A stretch of 64,000 nt of DNA, taken from positions 2,851,501 through 2,915,500 of the forward strand of contig SMMW01000627.1 in assembly GCA_004794655.1 (NCBI GenBank), given 5' to 3'. Below are positions 8,344 to 20,880 of the stretch, piece after piece (the stretch's first letter is position 1; each line of letters opens with the position of its first letter). This stretch comes from Marisa cornuarietis (lineage: Eukaryota; Mollusca; Gastropoda; Architaenioglossa; Ampullariidae). The translations under genes and the position numbers were made by a program. Below the pieces are notes generated by a model. It made no database searches and was not told where the DNA came from. It was given only the letters and a program-made list of their open reading frames with translations.

Positions 8344-11300
8344 TATACAAATTGTCTAAAATAGTTATATTTCCGTCTCCTCTTCCTCTAATTCGAGACT
8401 CTGTAAAAAAAAGTTTAATAAATGAAATGAAAGTTATTCAATGGCGTGTCATGTTGATTTTGTTTAATGTAATACAATGAAAGAAACACATTTTTGCTAA
8501 GTTCAGTCACTCCAAAGATCATGCTTTCCACATACTTTAAATTGTTCCAATCCCTTCGCACCGTGTCATGTAAGCTCTGTAAATAAGGGCCATATCGAGC
8601 GAAAAATGGTAGTGGTCGGACACGAGTTTCGAACCATGGACTATGAATACTTCCTATTGTGGTGACGCAACGCCAACGAAAACTATAACAGAGGTTTGTA
8701 GGTAAAGTCTACTGGTGATATTTCTGGAAAGTCTGTGGTTCGGTGAAAGTCTTTAAAAAAAGCTATAAAAAAATCTTCATTTATTATTATTATGAAAGTC
8801 TACAGGTCACGCATTAAGCAGGGTTACGAAGTCAACGAGAAAAATAGTGCACTGCTTAAAAAAATGATTCTGTTTAAATTTCATTTATAATTCCGTCAGC
8901 TAAGAAGGACCAACAAATTTCACTCATTTTATTTTTAATTATCGGTTCTTGCAAAAAACTCTAGCTGAGTCTCAACAAGGGGAGCTGCCAAGTCGTTCTT
9001 GCTGCAGACATTGGCCATCAGCCATATTGACTTGCCACTTCACTGTCAACAGTTTGTTCCGAGGGTTAGAGCAGCTGTTGAGACCACTTGGCTCAGTGAA
9101 TCTCTTCCTCCACTCGGTGAGCCTTAACTCAACTTGATTAACTTCCCTTTTTCACGTGAGTAGAGGGACCACTGAGGTGGGAATGAGCAAAGAAACACGG
9201 ACTCACAAACTCGCTCATACCCCCTCTCCTATAAATACATATATATATATATGATTCACTCACACACACACACACACAAGTTGCCGCAAACTTGAAAAAA
9301 TTGCCACAAACTGGCATGGCAAATATTCTGAATTTGCACAACTGATGAAATGTCAGACAACGCAACGGACCTGCAAACAAACGACGCATTTTCATCTCAC
9401 TCCGTGGCATGAGCGGAAGAGGGGTTAAAAGCATGGCTAGACAGCGTTTGTTCGCCATTTGCACTCGCACACCGCAAACAATTTCGAGTATATTACACCA
9501 GAGCCCGAGTAATTCCACATTTTGCCGTAAGAATAGCTTGTACGCTTGGGTGAACAACAAAGCAACAAAACCAGAATTTTTTTTTTTTAACTTTTGCGTA
9601 CAGCAAACGATGTACAGTTCACGATGTAGGAAAAACCCAGCAAATGTTGAGGAAACTGCAGTCACAATTTCAGAAGGAATCAAGTAAAAGGAAAAATAAA
9701 GAATACTTAACAACACTTGTACAATTGGTCGGACCCTGAGAAGAATATGTCAGCATCTGTAAAAAAAAATACATCGGCAGCTGTAAAAAAAATATCTTGT
9801 CAGCTGTGTAAAACACAAGTTACTACATGACAGAGAGTGACTGAACAAACGAAACATAAACAGTGGATGAGTCCTTTGAGCAAGCCTGGCAGTCTCATCA
9901 GGCTGCGCTTTTGTCTAATTAAACTAGCCAACAACTGCATTCAAGCAATTATTTATTTTCTCAGTGCGAAGTTAAGTAAATTTATAATTATTAATTATTC
10001 TTATTACAACCACGTTAATAAGCCATATAAAACGTCCGCTGGGTGAAGTCTTTTATCGTCGTGGCCAATAAGGAACATGGACGTAAGTGGCTCAGTGTGT
10101 CTAAGGTCGTTACTTTCTCTAATAAATCAGGAACTCGAGTGTGCCTCAAAACAACTAAATGGTCCCCCATTTAGACACTAACTCTGGGAGGTTAGTTGCT
10201 CGTCTCGCTAGCTAATGCTCAATTCTAGAAAATGTATATACTTATAAAGGTATTAGCAGCTTAGCTGCATGCTAGCACGACATACTAAGAGCCTCCCCTA
10301 ATGTATGGTATTAATCATAAACAAATGAGAGGGCATGATCTTTTGGATTGCTTTTAAAAAGTTCCAGGACATCATTAGACAGTGCTGGTGATGTAGACAT
10401 GTCGAGCTGATTGTGTTAAAAAATAATTAATCACACATGAGACAAGATTCGTAATACAGCGGATTAATCGATTTGGGAAACTTCTCCCTCCTCGAGTAAA
10501 GAAAATCGCGACAAAGCTTGATATTGATGGCTTTTCTCCAGACAGAGCTTGTGACACAGCCATGCGCCAGGCAGTGATGACATGCAATTTAGCTGGAGTT
10601 TGACATTATATTTGCTGAATGCTATTCAGATAGAACCAGCTTCTCTGCTTCCATAGGTGCTGCAGGTTTGGACATCACTGAACCTTTCGCGATGTTTGGT
10701 GACTGCTGCCATCAACGGTCGTGACGTCACGAGAGTACTATAGAGCCTGTTTTGTCTTTTTTTTTTCTTTTCGCTTACCGTACATAAAACTTTGTTACAT
10801 GATGTACTGCAGCAGCCATAAGATGTTAAACAAGCTGAAAATGAGAGTGGGCAAATTATTTGAATTGCTTACAAAGTGAAAAGAACTCTTGATGATGGAA
10901 AAAATAAATGTAAAAATAAATTGCGATTAAATTAAGAAACTTGACTAAAATCATCATCAACAGCAGCAACAGCAGCAGCATCCACTCGATCACCATGTTT
11001 CTTATTTTTTATCTCTTACGATAAATATCAATACACTCAACTACTTGATAAATGCTCAGTAATGTTCACTTAAGCTGTGTTCACTTTGGGATATTTACAT
11101 TTGCTGGAGCTATATTCACTGTAGCTCTGCTCACTTTGCTATATTTATATTAGCTATGTTCACTTTACTGTGTTCACCTTATTGTCTTCACTTTATTGTC
11201 TTCACTTTATTGTATTCCCTTTATGTTAAGATATACTTACTTTAGCTGTGTTCGCTTCTTGTTTTAAAACTATTTGCCGCCTCGCCACGAGAATTGTACG

Positions 11301-13456
11301 ACTTTTATGATAAATATACTGCGGAAAAAGTTCATGAGCTGTCCTGGGCTTAACCTGGGCGTTCAGTTTCTGAGTTTATGTTTCGTACTACATACTCAGC
11401 TGTCATTTTCTCCCTTCCTGAGAGTTGAAAACAGAATGCACGTCTCAATAGCTCTTCTGGGAAATCAGATTCCAGAGATGACTAAGCCTAATAATATATT
11501 AGCTTCTTGCTTATTTTCCCTGTGCCAGGTAATTAAGAAAAGGGCTGTAAAACAGAATAGATTCATTGAATCTTTTGGCCAGTAAAATATAAATGTGAAG
11601 TAAAATGAAAGGAGAAAATCAGTAGATTGAGTGAATGTTGTTTTAAGAACATATATAGTTAAAGTCGTGTGCCAATGTGTGGCAATGATGTTGATAGCTA
11701 TCTAATACCGGAAATGAGATGAACGCCATGCGTAAACATCACTCCACAGGATAACCGATAACATCTTCGATGAACATCTCCATGACATACGCATTCACAC
11801 GCATTCAAGACGATTTCCAATAGTTCGAGAACCTTCCCAGACTTCAAAAATATTTTTTTTTTAATCCAATGCCAACAAAAAGATAATGAGTCAGAGAATT
11901 TCTTTTTACATGAGATAAGGCCAGCTGACAGCTAGCTGATAAGACGAAGGAGAAATCGTTCGTTATGACCAGAGACTAACGATCTGGCTTCCCACTATTG
12001 CCACGGCGACGGGAGTCGATCCTCTTACATCCTTATACATGCCACCAACGCGCCAGAAGTCCTTCCTCCTACATTCTTTCTCGTGTTCCATCGCGCTGGA
12101 AGTCTATTCTCTTACATTCTTACCTGTCACCAACAAGACTAATCTATCTTTTTAGATACATTACTGTCTTCTTAGATCGCTGAAGTTGTAATGCCGATGG
12201 AAACTGCTCCTTAAATCCGAAGAACTGTCTACACCACGTTGAGAACTGAGCCTGTTAGAGCCTTTGAACTACAGCTAACATGAAGAATGTTGTTTCCCTT
12301 GGACTCTTAAAACTGTCGTAAACGGGATGGAAGTCGATTCTTCTAGATCCTTATAACTGTCATCGCTCTTCTCAACTGTTTCTCGTTTCAATACTTGTTC
12401 TTTCTGTTTTATATTAGCTCTCCAAAAGGATTTCGATTTTAATGTCGATGTAAATATGTCTTCGAGCAGTTGCTGAATCAGCACGACTGGAACTGACTAG
12501 AACGGGGTCCAGACCCCCTGAGGTTAAAAAAATGTATACGGTAATATCTGCGAATTATTTAACAGAGTTTATCTACTAAGAACACCGCATCGTAATTATG
12601 ACTTGACTTGTTCTTGAGTTTCCCCGGGGTAGCGACTACCCTTGCTTCATGACAATGACCCATAAAAAGCAATGACAATGATCCATAAAAAGTTTGAGCC
12701 GTTTATGCTGCTGAACCTGGGGAGAAAATCGCAAACATGATGCAAAATACTTTACTTATATCAAGATGTTGGAGAAGTTCCTAACGCAATCACTGATATT
12801 CTGTTAAGTTCACATTTTTATATTTACATAATCTTTAAATTTATTTAAAACTTTTAAAGAGACATTTTATAGACATATGTATATATATATATATGTTTTG
12901 TGTGTATGTGTGCGTTGTGTGCGTTCGTACACCAAGAGAATAGTGCTCACGCGTTTGGCAGGTCGTTGTGTGACTTCATTCTGTGTACCGTAGAACTCGA
13001 TTTCCATATATATTAAATTAAAATATAAAAGTATAATGTATTATTAATTTTTACTAACTTGCTCCTTGAATACCAAGTGTGGTGACCGCATTGCGCAGCA
13101 GTTACCCATCCCTTAACAACGGGACAGGGGGTGTTGGCGTCTTGTTCCTCCGGATGTCCTCATTAGTGACCGCACTAACTCGTTAACCCCCCCCTAGGGA
13201 AATCAAGGTAAAACAACATTCGTTTGATTTCCTAAGAGGCAAACATCTAGGAAAGAAAAAAAATGAATGAACGTGCACAGAAGGATCAGCAACGCCTTGT
13301 GTAACTAGTTTTATTCCAAGAACATGAAGATCCTCCTGTGAAGAGTTCTACCTGACTGTGACCTGCCCCCAGGGTAGTATAAAGTCTTCGATTAGCGGCA
13401 AACAAGTTTTCCTGTCTTGTCAAGTCTGAGGCGTGGCGGTGTGTCATTTGATAGTG

Positions 13457-13457
<1 letters not shown>
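8344..13457. other. Intergenic with short tandem duplications
   Basis: No gene supported. Small local repeats are present. 9749-9815 has three ~28-bp copies of CAGCTGTAAAAAAAAT-like sequence. 11040-11225 has degenerate TTCACTTTATTGTC copies. 11998-12180 has three loose ~45-55 bp copies with GAAGTC and CTTACATTCTTA, and a further copy near 12330. 12651-12695 holds two 22-bp copies containing CAATGACCCATAAAAAG. Confidence 0.5.
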
Positions 13458-13494
<37 letters not shown>

Positions 13495-13595
13495 CACTCG
13501 AGTACGTATGCATACACACACGCTCGCACACACAGACGTTCACACGCACCCATACACACGCTCGCACAAACCCATACACACAGTTGCGAGCGCTA

Positions 13596-13649
<54 letters not shown>

Positions 13650-13655
13650 GCATAC
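13458..13655. repeat. Compound CA / CT microsatellite
   Basis: (CA)n, then CACA-rich mixed sequence, then (CT)n at 13595-13614, then (CA)n. It produces low-complexity His/Thr and Cys/Val reading frames on both strands that are not genes. Confidence 0.95.
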
Positions 13656-15020
13656 ATACATATGTTCGCATACAGCCATACGCACTCTTGCATACGCGCA
13701 CGTGTCCAGATGCTTTGTCCTCCCCTTTTCTCCTCTTTCAGTTCGTCTGTTATTCTGTCTTGTATTTCTCTCTAAATGATTAACGGACCAATATTTGTCT
13801 TGTTTTTTCTGTCTTTCTTTTTCTCTCTGGTATATTTGCTCACTTTTAACTCCCATCACTTGAAACTTTTTGTAAAAAAAAAATTCAAGAGAAAAGATTT
13901 TTTTATTTTGGAAAGTGTGATTCTTCCTTAGAAAATTGTCAATTTTTTATAAGAATCAATACACAGACAAAAGTCAGCCTGATTGCCCCAGCTGAAAGTT
14001 CTGTTTTGTGTTATCTGGTGCTTATGTTTTCTTACGAACGTCTTGTTTACAAGGACCAATGTTGAAAGTTTGGCTCGGACGAGCCTCGCTGTTGTTTGAA
14101 GACTGAGACTTGGGACGCGAGGAATTGAGGTCACGTGCCATGCAAAAAGCACTCATGTGTCCTCCCCGCTGTCCTCCAACCCATCGATCCCATCACAGGA
14201 ATGTGGTGATAAACTAATTGAACTGCTGATGGAGAGCAAACACTCCTCTAGTCTCACGCTGCAGGTCGCTGTGTGCGCCTGGCCGCATCCCAAACAACTT
14301 GCCACAACCACAGCTTTTGAAATACGATTTTCCTGAAGAGCTGCAGTCCCTGGACACGGTCGACATTCAGGCGGAAATAAGTGGTCGTCGGGAAAGTTAA
14401 CCTGCACAACGACATAGGCATTAACAGATCTGGAAGGGTCGGAACTTTAGTTGTCTATTGGTCTATGTGATTGGTTTAATTTAGTCTCAAACGTGAGAAC
14501 TATAGGATTCTGTGTTCTTCTTTTATGTTTGCAAACAAAGTCTGTGGGTGCTTCTATTTACATCAAAATATAACTACCCAAATTGTCAAATATTGTGGCT
14601 TTGAACATGCTTGTTCGGTATTTCCCGGTCTCCATCGCAACACATACACGTCAATTCATTATATACTAACACACTACAGAATATATTCGACACACACCCT
14701 CTAACACACTTTCTCACTCACAGACACATAATCTCTGCATTACATACTCTCTCACATAGAGGGGGGAGAGAGAGAGAAAGAGAAAGTGAACGACCAGAGA
14801 CTGATTTTAATTGAACGGGGGGATGGTAGACGCAGTACCAGACTCCGCCCCTCGAACTAAAGCCCACATACCCCAGTAACAGTAATTGATCGAGCGTTTG
14901 GTTTGTTTTTGTACGGCAAGGAAGAAGTCGAGTCAATACCACGGTGAACTAGTCCAGCTCTGAAACAGTCGCCACATTCAGAGAGAATTTCTGTCAGAAG
15001 TGAGATCAGTGTCCACAGCC
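13656..15020. other. Intergenic, nothing identified
   Basis: Only a short GA-rich run near 14760-14790 stands out. Confidence 0.5.
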
Positions 15021-15035
15021 CTTTAACCTCCTTTG

Positions 15036-15231
15036 GGCATCCCGGTGGCGCAACGGTTAGCGCCTGTCACCAGTACAGTGAAGGTTGGCTGTCCTGGGTT
15101 CAGCTCTGGTCTCGGGCACGCTGTTCTTTCTCTGTGTGTGGCATCTGTTTACAGGGCTGGCTGCCTTGCCCTGATATAGCCTTAGTTGTTGGCTTGGCGT
15201 AAAATATTAATTCCTCCTCCTCTTCCTCCTC
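15036..15231 (+). mobile_element. tRNA-derived SINE, family 1, copy 1
   Basis: The head reads CCGGTGGCGCAACGGTTAGC (A-box-like) and GGGTTCAGCTCTGG (degenerate B box), followed by a body shared with 48030-48226 and a CCTCCTCTT-type tail. Imperfect flanking repeats CTTTAACCTCCTTTG (15021-15035) and CTCTAAACTCCCTTG (15232-15246) differ at three positions and look like an aged target-site duplication. Confidence 0.82.
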
Positions 15232-15741
15232 CTCTAAACTCCCTTGAACAACTGATGCGTCCCTTTCTTAGTCATTTCTTTGACACTGGACTGCCTTAGG
15301 TGGCAGAGTGCGCCTGCCTGGACCGTGCTTTTGTAGCGAGGAAAAGTCAATGTCGCGGGTAAATCAACCGCAAACGTCTTTTTTCTGCAGTTATAAAGTG
15401 GTTTATAGACTACACGGAAGTTGCCATACCCCAAGGACCATGGTTATTAAAGCAAAGATTATTTAGGGTAAAGTAGCATAAAGAAACATTCGCGTGGATC
15501 AGACAGTCCGTTGTAACTATGGAGACCAATTTGTTGTCGTGATTTTCCAATTTTACCCCTGGATAACAATTTACCTGAAATGAATATGGCCACTCGTAAA
15601 ATGCTGCCAGGGAAGGGTATTACCAACTACTGCTGAACCTGCTATAACCCATGACTTATTCTTGTTTGATTGTAGTTTAGCGTTCTGCAGATCCTGACAC
15701 CATTCCAGCCATTTTCTTCTGATTGGTCTGGTCCATCTCCG

Positions 15742-15850
15742 GTTCTAACAATAATAATACAGGGAACTTATATAGCGCCGTGCCCCAGTTCTATGGGTGA
15801 GCTCATGGCGCTTTACAAAGAACGCACGATAAGGAATTACAGTTAAAGGA
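15742..15850 (-). mobile_element. 3' tail of a CR1/L2-like retroelement or a SINE sharing that tail
   Basis: Read on the minus strand it has GTAAAGCGCCATGAGCTCAC, then GGCGCTATATAAGTTCCCTG, then an ATT repeat. GCGCTATATAA plus a trinucleotide tail is typical of L2/CR1-type 3' ends. Similar endings occur at 39610, 40520 and 45295. Confidence 0.5.
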
Positions 15851-17231
15851 ATAGCAGGGCTGTTTTTAGATCAAGATGTCAATGGGTCACAGATTAGATA
15901 TACAGACCGTACAATCATCTGTCAAACGCAGAATAAATAAACAAGAGAGTGACTAAATTCGACAGGAGATTGTTGGTATCCACATGAATACATTTCACCA
16001 GAGAGACTCTGCACTTAAATGTTCAAACATACGCTGTTTAGCGATGATATAAGGTCAATCGGAGGGAGGACAGACCAAGAAACTGTCATGTCATGTTAGT
16101 TCAAGAAGACTGGCCAAACAAAGTTAAAATCAGGAGGCAAAAACAAAAGGCTATAGGCATGTAAACAGGACAACACAAGGCCGAGGATGCCATCAAAACG
16201 TGGAGGTCGGCACAATGGCGCTGAATGCACAAGAGTTGTTGAAGTGAATATTAAAAATCACGGACCACAAAGGAAATGGCAGGACCTGGAAAACCCCGCT
16301 AATAAACGAAAAAGGCGATCATATCTGTCCATTCAAACTGAAAGTGTACAAAGCCTTAGACAACCCAACACACAGAAAAACTTAGAGGTGGATGTACTTC
16401 CACAAGTGGATGATGATGATACTAGAACAGATCTCCACAAAACAGAAAAACATAGAGAGAGCTGCCCCTTGCAGCATGTTAGGCGAGAGGACATCAAGAA
16501 TTTTTCTGCAAAATAAGTGACGGATAAGATTTAAATTGACCAGACATTAAGGCTTCAACTACATCAAGCGTGTCGCTGCCGCAAGCTCTTTGGGCAATGC
16601 ACTCACAATCTAACTTTCTCGTCAGGTTTTACGCTCGTAACAGAAACAAATGTGTGGAAACACAAAGCAACAGCTGCAGGTGAAGATTCTCATAGTCATG
16701 CTGTGAAAGTCCAAGAAGACCTGCATCCTGCACGTTTTCATTATTATAACTCCTACCTGAACCGCGGAACCAAGTCGTTTGCAGCCTGTACAGACAACTC
16801 TACTCTGCTAGTTATTAGAGAAAGGACAAAAGTTAACTTTTCATCCGCAAGGTAAAATTTGACAAACTGGTGGAGTAGACAAATACACCATTTAATTTTA
16901 GGACCAGTGCATGTACCTGTACCTTCCATAAACGAATGACAATGAAGCCGGAAGACTTTCCATAATAGGACATGCTCTATGGGGGGTGGGGAGAGTACAG
17001 TACTGTTAAACAACCAAATAAGAGCTTTCTTATGAAAGCAACACTAAGAAATAAATGTAGTACAGCAGTGAATGTCCTCAGACTGTGGTATCGAAGGCAA
17101 TTGGAAGGCTGACAGAATTCCAAAATTTGGAGGTGACAACAAGCAAAAAATCAACAACAAGATATCAAAACCATCATGAAGGCTATACACAGACCACTCG
17201 GAACACTAGACAGCTCCGTCTAGATCAGTCC
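15851..17231. other. Probable degraded repeat sequence, no gene supported
   Basis: It contains a 109-codon open frame at 16187-16516 (+) rich in Lys, Arg, Asp and Gln with no recognisable domain. It may be an old retroelement body continuous with the 3' end at 17232, but I see no diagnostic motif. Confidence 0.3.
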
Positions 17232-17500
17232 CAGTGATCACTTTCCGCCTCAAGACAAGACACATTGGGTTAGTGCGCCACCTACATCGGAAGCTACACC
17301 TCAAGCCATCCCCATTGTGCTCTTGTAGGACGCAGAGCAGACCAACTAGCTCCTCCAGAAATTAAGAACGGAAGTCTAGCCATTATCCGGGGCCCACCCC
17401 CCATCACTTTACGCTGCGCGAGAAAATTAACTTTTTATGGACGATTGGCTACGTCTCCTCGAGATCTGGTCTCTTAGTGCGACAAAGCGAGCTACAAGAA
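17232..17500 (+). mobile_element. Degraded non-LTR retrotransposon 3' coding end
   Basis: The plus-strand frame near 17237-17315 reads VITFRLKTRHIGLVRHLHRK and then PSPLCSC. This resembles the C-terminal motif of molluscan non-LTR elements (TIFRLRTGHNRLN..., then a CPCG cysteine cluster). After frameshifts, HFTLREKINFLW and GLLV correspond to the usual closing block. The (GAT)n tail follows at once. It is inactive. Confidence 0.55.
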
Positions 17501-17645
<145 letters not shown>

Positions 17646-19999
17646 TAACTTGTCTATCATAATAGGCAGACTGACAGATGTCTGTACTTGTCTTTGGTAT
17701 CAGGCAGACAAACACACAGCTGTAACTTGTCTATCAAGGCTCATCTCTGCACTAACGATGAGTTCGAGATATTGGATGGACGGCGTGAAGACAATCTCAG
17801 ATCCCAGTACATTCAGCAAACATAGAAGACGAGATTTTATATCCTTTGTGATCATCATTTGATTTATATCATTAAATTTTAGAAACGGCTGGTGTTGTCC
17901 GCAGAGACAAAAGTGTACTCAAAGTGTATTGTCTGAGCAATGTGCTCAGTGTCCCGTTCAGGTTTGATCCCAAGACCTTTGTCCCTCCGATGCATGTTTC
18001 TATCTTAAATTGTAAAGAAGGAATGGAATGATGGAACTGGTACAGATGTGTCATGGGTTTGGAAGATACATTCAAAACCCAACTCAAGGCTATCATACAT
18101 TTCTGGGCTAGGAAATCCGGCGTCTCCCAGTTCATCTCTCTGGAGAATAGCTGGAAAAATACGCCTGAGACAGTCAAAATACGTTAAACGTCTATAGCTG
18201 GCGACTACATATTAGGTCTGATATCGAAAATGTAGACAAAACCCCTTTTACATGGCACCTAAATAAAATAAAAATCATTACAGTTTCGGTTAAACTCTAT
18301 ACCAAACCGAGAATTCGATATTTTATTAAAGTTTTTTTTTCATCATCTGGACATTTATACACGGAGATGATCTAAAGTCTTGGTGTTCCTGTGTCTTATC
18401 GGGTGCAGCAATGAGGGTTACGGGTATCCAATGGTACCTAACTGTAATTACGTTTCCGGCAGCTTCAGCTGCTGAACTTCATTTTGGTCCCGTAGTACGA
18501 GACAGGTTCACGTGGTTACTGGCGAGAGCGAGCGAGGACCGTCTGGTAGTCCAATAGGCTATCGATTCTTCCTATTGAACCGCAAGAGGACGACACTGTA
18601 ATATTAGTCAGCTTTCTCTGCGGTCGCCAATACTTTTCCCCCTCACACCTTGCTGAGTTGAGTTTTTGTCTCAATTATCAGTCTGTCAGATTTACTCTCT
18701 CTCTCTCTGTTTCTTTCTCTCTTTAGGGCTTATCGCCTCTCTCACTCACACATCGACACACATGCACACACAGAGATGCGCATCTGAAGGTGTTTTACTT
18801 TCTTCTTTATTTTTTCTTTATTTGTCATTTTTCTTTTTTTATTCTCTGAGCCTGGACCTTTATTTCTTTCTTCTTTGTTTTGTAATGTTTTTTTTCTCTC
18901 TCTCTTTATAGGATATTTTGATCTACCTTTAATCGATCAGCCAATCGATCTACTGATTTCACGAATGATCATTAAAGAGCAAACAGTGGCTACATCACTA
19001 CCACTTCCATCTTGAACATTGTCACGTCTACATAAATAAACAACATTGTCACATCCTTATAAGTAAACAACATTGTCAGGTACACGTAACTAAACAACAT
19101 GTCGGAAGTAAAAGAGAGAAAGAATTAATGAGCAAAATAGGCAAAAAAACACGAAGCTGTAAACGAAGTGTACGAGAATGTCAGGGGGATTAAGTGCTGA
19201 GACAGACTTAGCGACTAAAACTGGCTTTGCCGGCTAACGAAGACTTGGATTAATGTCCTTTGGCCTCAGAGCCATTAAAAGAAGACCTTGATGAGTCTAA
19301 AGCAAGTCAAACAAGGATTAGAGTCGTTGTCATGTGTAGAAACCAAACTAAAACTGGCTAAAGCTTCTTAGTAGCAGACTTGCTGGTGTCTCGTTTTATT
19401 TTTACAAAAAAAATGAAAACTGAAAACGTGCTTGGAGTTTGCTCTTGACTTTCTCGACTTTTAATCCCTCAGACAGGATAAATCCCTTAAGCAGCCATAC
19501 TACGTGGGCTTTGATTAATTGTACCTACATTCTAGCCCGTTCATCCGTTAGACTAACATCTTCTTACTTGTTATAAACATCCGATCTTATTAGTGGTAAC
19601 AATTGTTATACTCTTGCTGTGTCTGGGAACAAGAACGACGGAGTTGGAGAAAGATACAATGAAAACAAAATAATTGTCTTGTACAACAAAATCAGTCAAA
19701 TTAAAACAACTGCACGCTAGCAAAACAGTCCAACGAACGGTTAATGTGGTTTCCGTACATTCGGAACGCTGAAACTGAAAAAGTAATGGCTGACATTAGG
19801 AACACTCTGAAGAATTGTTCAATAAAAGAAAAACACAGCAAAAACTAAAGCGCACCCAGTGATGAACACCACAGGCACAAAATGCATATCAACTGAAGTT
19901 ACAACAACTACAGGAAGAAACAATTGTGGAGCACGAGAGATGTGACAGTTAGGCGCAGCCTCGTTCTCACAGCAATATTTCAGCGATCCGTCACGATAT
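17646..19999. other. Intergenic
   Basis: No gene seen. A short tandem array at 19012-19102 repeats AACATTGTCAC plus AAGTAAACA three times at ~30 bp spacing. 18690-18910 is pyrimidine-rich. Confidence 0.5.
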
Positions 20000-20880
20000 T
20001 CAGTGGTGCTTAGCAATGTTGGACTATATTTAGAGACAATCAGTGATGTTTAGACATGTTGGACTATATTTAGAGACTCTCAGTGATGCTTAGACATGTT
20101 GGACTATATTTAGAGACTCTCAGTGATGCTTAGACATGTTGGACTATATTTAGAGACTCTCAGTGATGCTTAGACATGTTGGACTATATTTAGAGACCCT
20201 CAGTGATGCTTAGCAATGTTGGACTATATTTAGAGACCCTCAGTGATGCTAAGACATGTTGGACTATATTTAGAGACCCTCAATGATGCTTAGACATGAT
20301 GGGCTATATTTAGAGACCCTCAGTGGTGCTTAGCAATGTTGGACTATATTTAGAGACCCTCAGTGATGCTAGCAATGTTGGACTATATTTAGAGACCCTC
20401 AGTGGTGCTTAGCAATGTTGGACTATATTTAGAGACCCTTAGTGATGCTAGCAATGTTGGACTATATTTAGAGATCTTCCGTGATGCTAGCAATGTTGGA
20501 CTATATTTAGAGATCTTCAGTGATGCTTACCCATGTTGGACTATATATTTAGAGACCCTCAGTGATGCTTAAACATGTTGGACTAAATTTAGATATCTTT
20601 AGTGATGCTTAGACATGTTGGACTATATTTAGAGATCTTCAGTGATGCTTACCCATGTTGGACTTTATTTAGAGACCCTCAGTGATGCTTAGACGTGTTG
20701 GACTAGATCTTCAGTGATGCTTAGCAATGTTGGACTATATTTAGAGATCCTCAGTGATGCTTAGACATGTTGGACTATATTTAGAGATCGTCAGTGATGC
20801 TTAGACATGTTGGACTATACTTAGAGATCCTCAGTAATGCTTCGCAATGTCTTCAGAGATGCTTAGCAATATTGGACTAT
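20000..20880. repeat. Minisatellite C, ~40 bp unit, about 21 copies
   Basis: The unit is GATGCTTAGACATGTTGGAC followed by TATATTTAGAGACCCTCAGT. Two variants alternate irregularly (TTAGACATG and TTAGCAATG), and some copies lost the TTAGA segment or gained a TA. Copies decay towards 20880-21010, where only TTTAGTGATC and ACGATTTT fragments remain. Confidence 0.93.

Noticed and set aside
8600..8690. Minus-strand tRNA-like SINE around GGTTCGAAACTCG
   Set aside because: Only a B-box-like stretch is convincing; the A box and body could not be matched to the other copies.
9138..9716. 192-codon minus-strand open frame
   Set aside because: It includes a translated (CA)n tract, has no recognisable domain, and its length is possible by chance in 64 kb.
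13080..13200. Possible SINE remnant with GGTGACCGCA repeats
   Set aside because: No clear internal promoter boxes or matching copy in the window.
16187..16516. 109-codon plus-strand open frame rich in charged residues
   Set aside because: No domain, splice or promoter signal; it is probably part of old repeat sequence. Kept only as a note.
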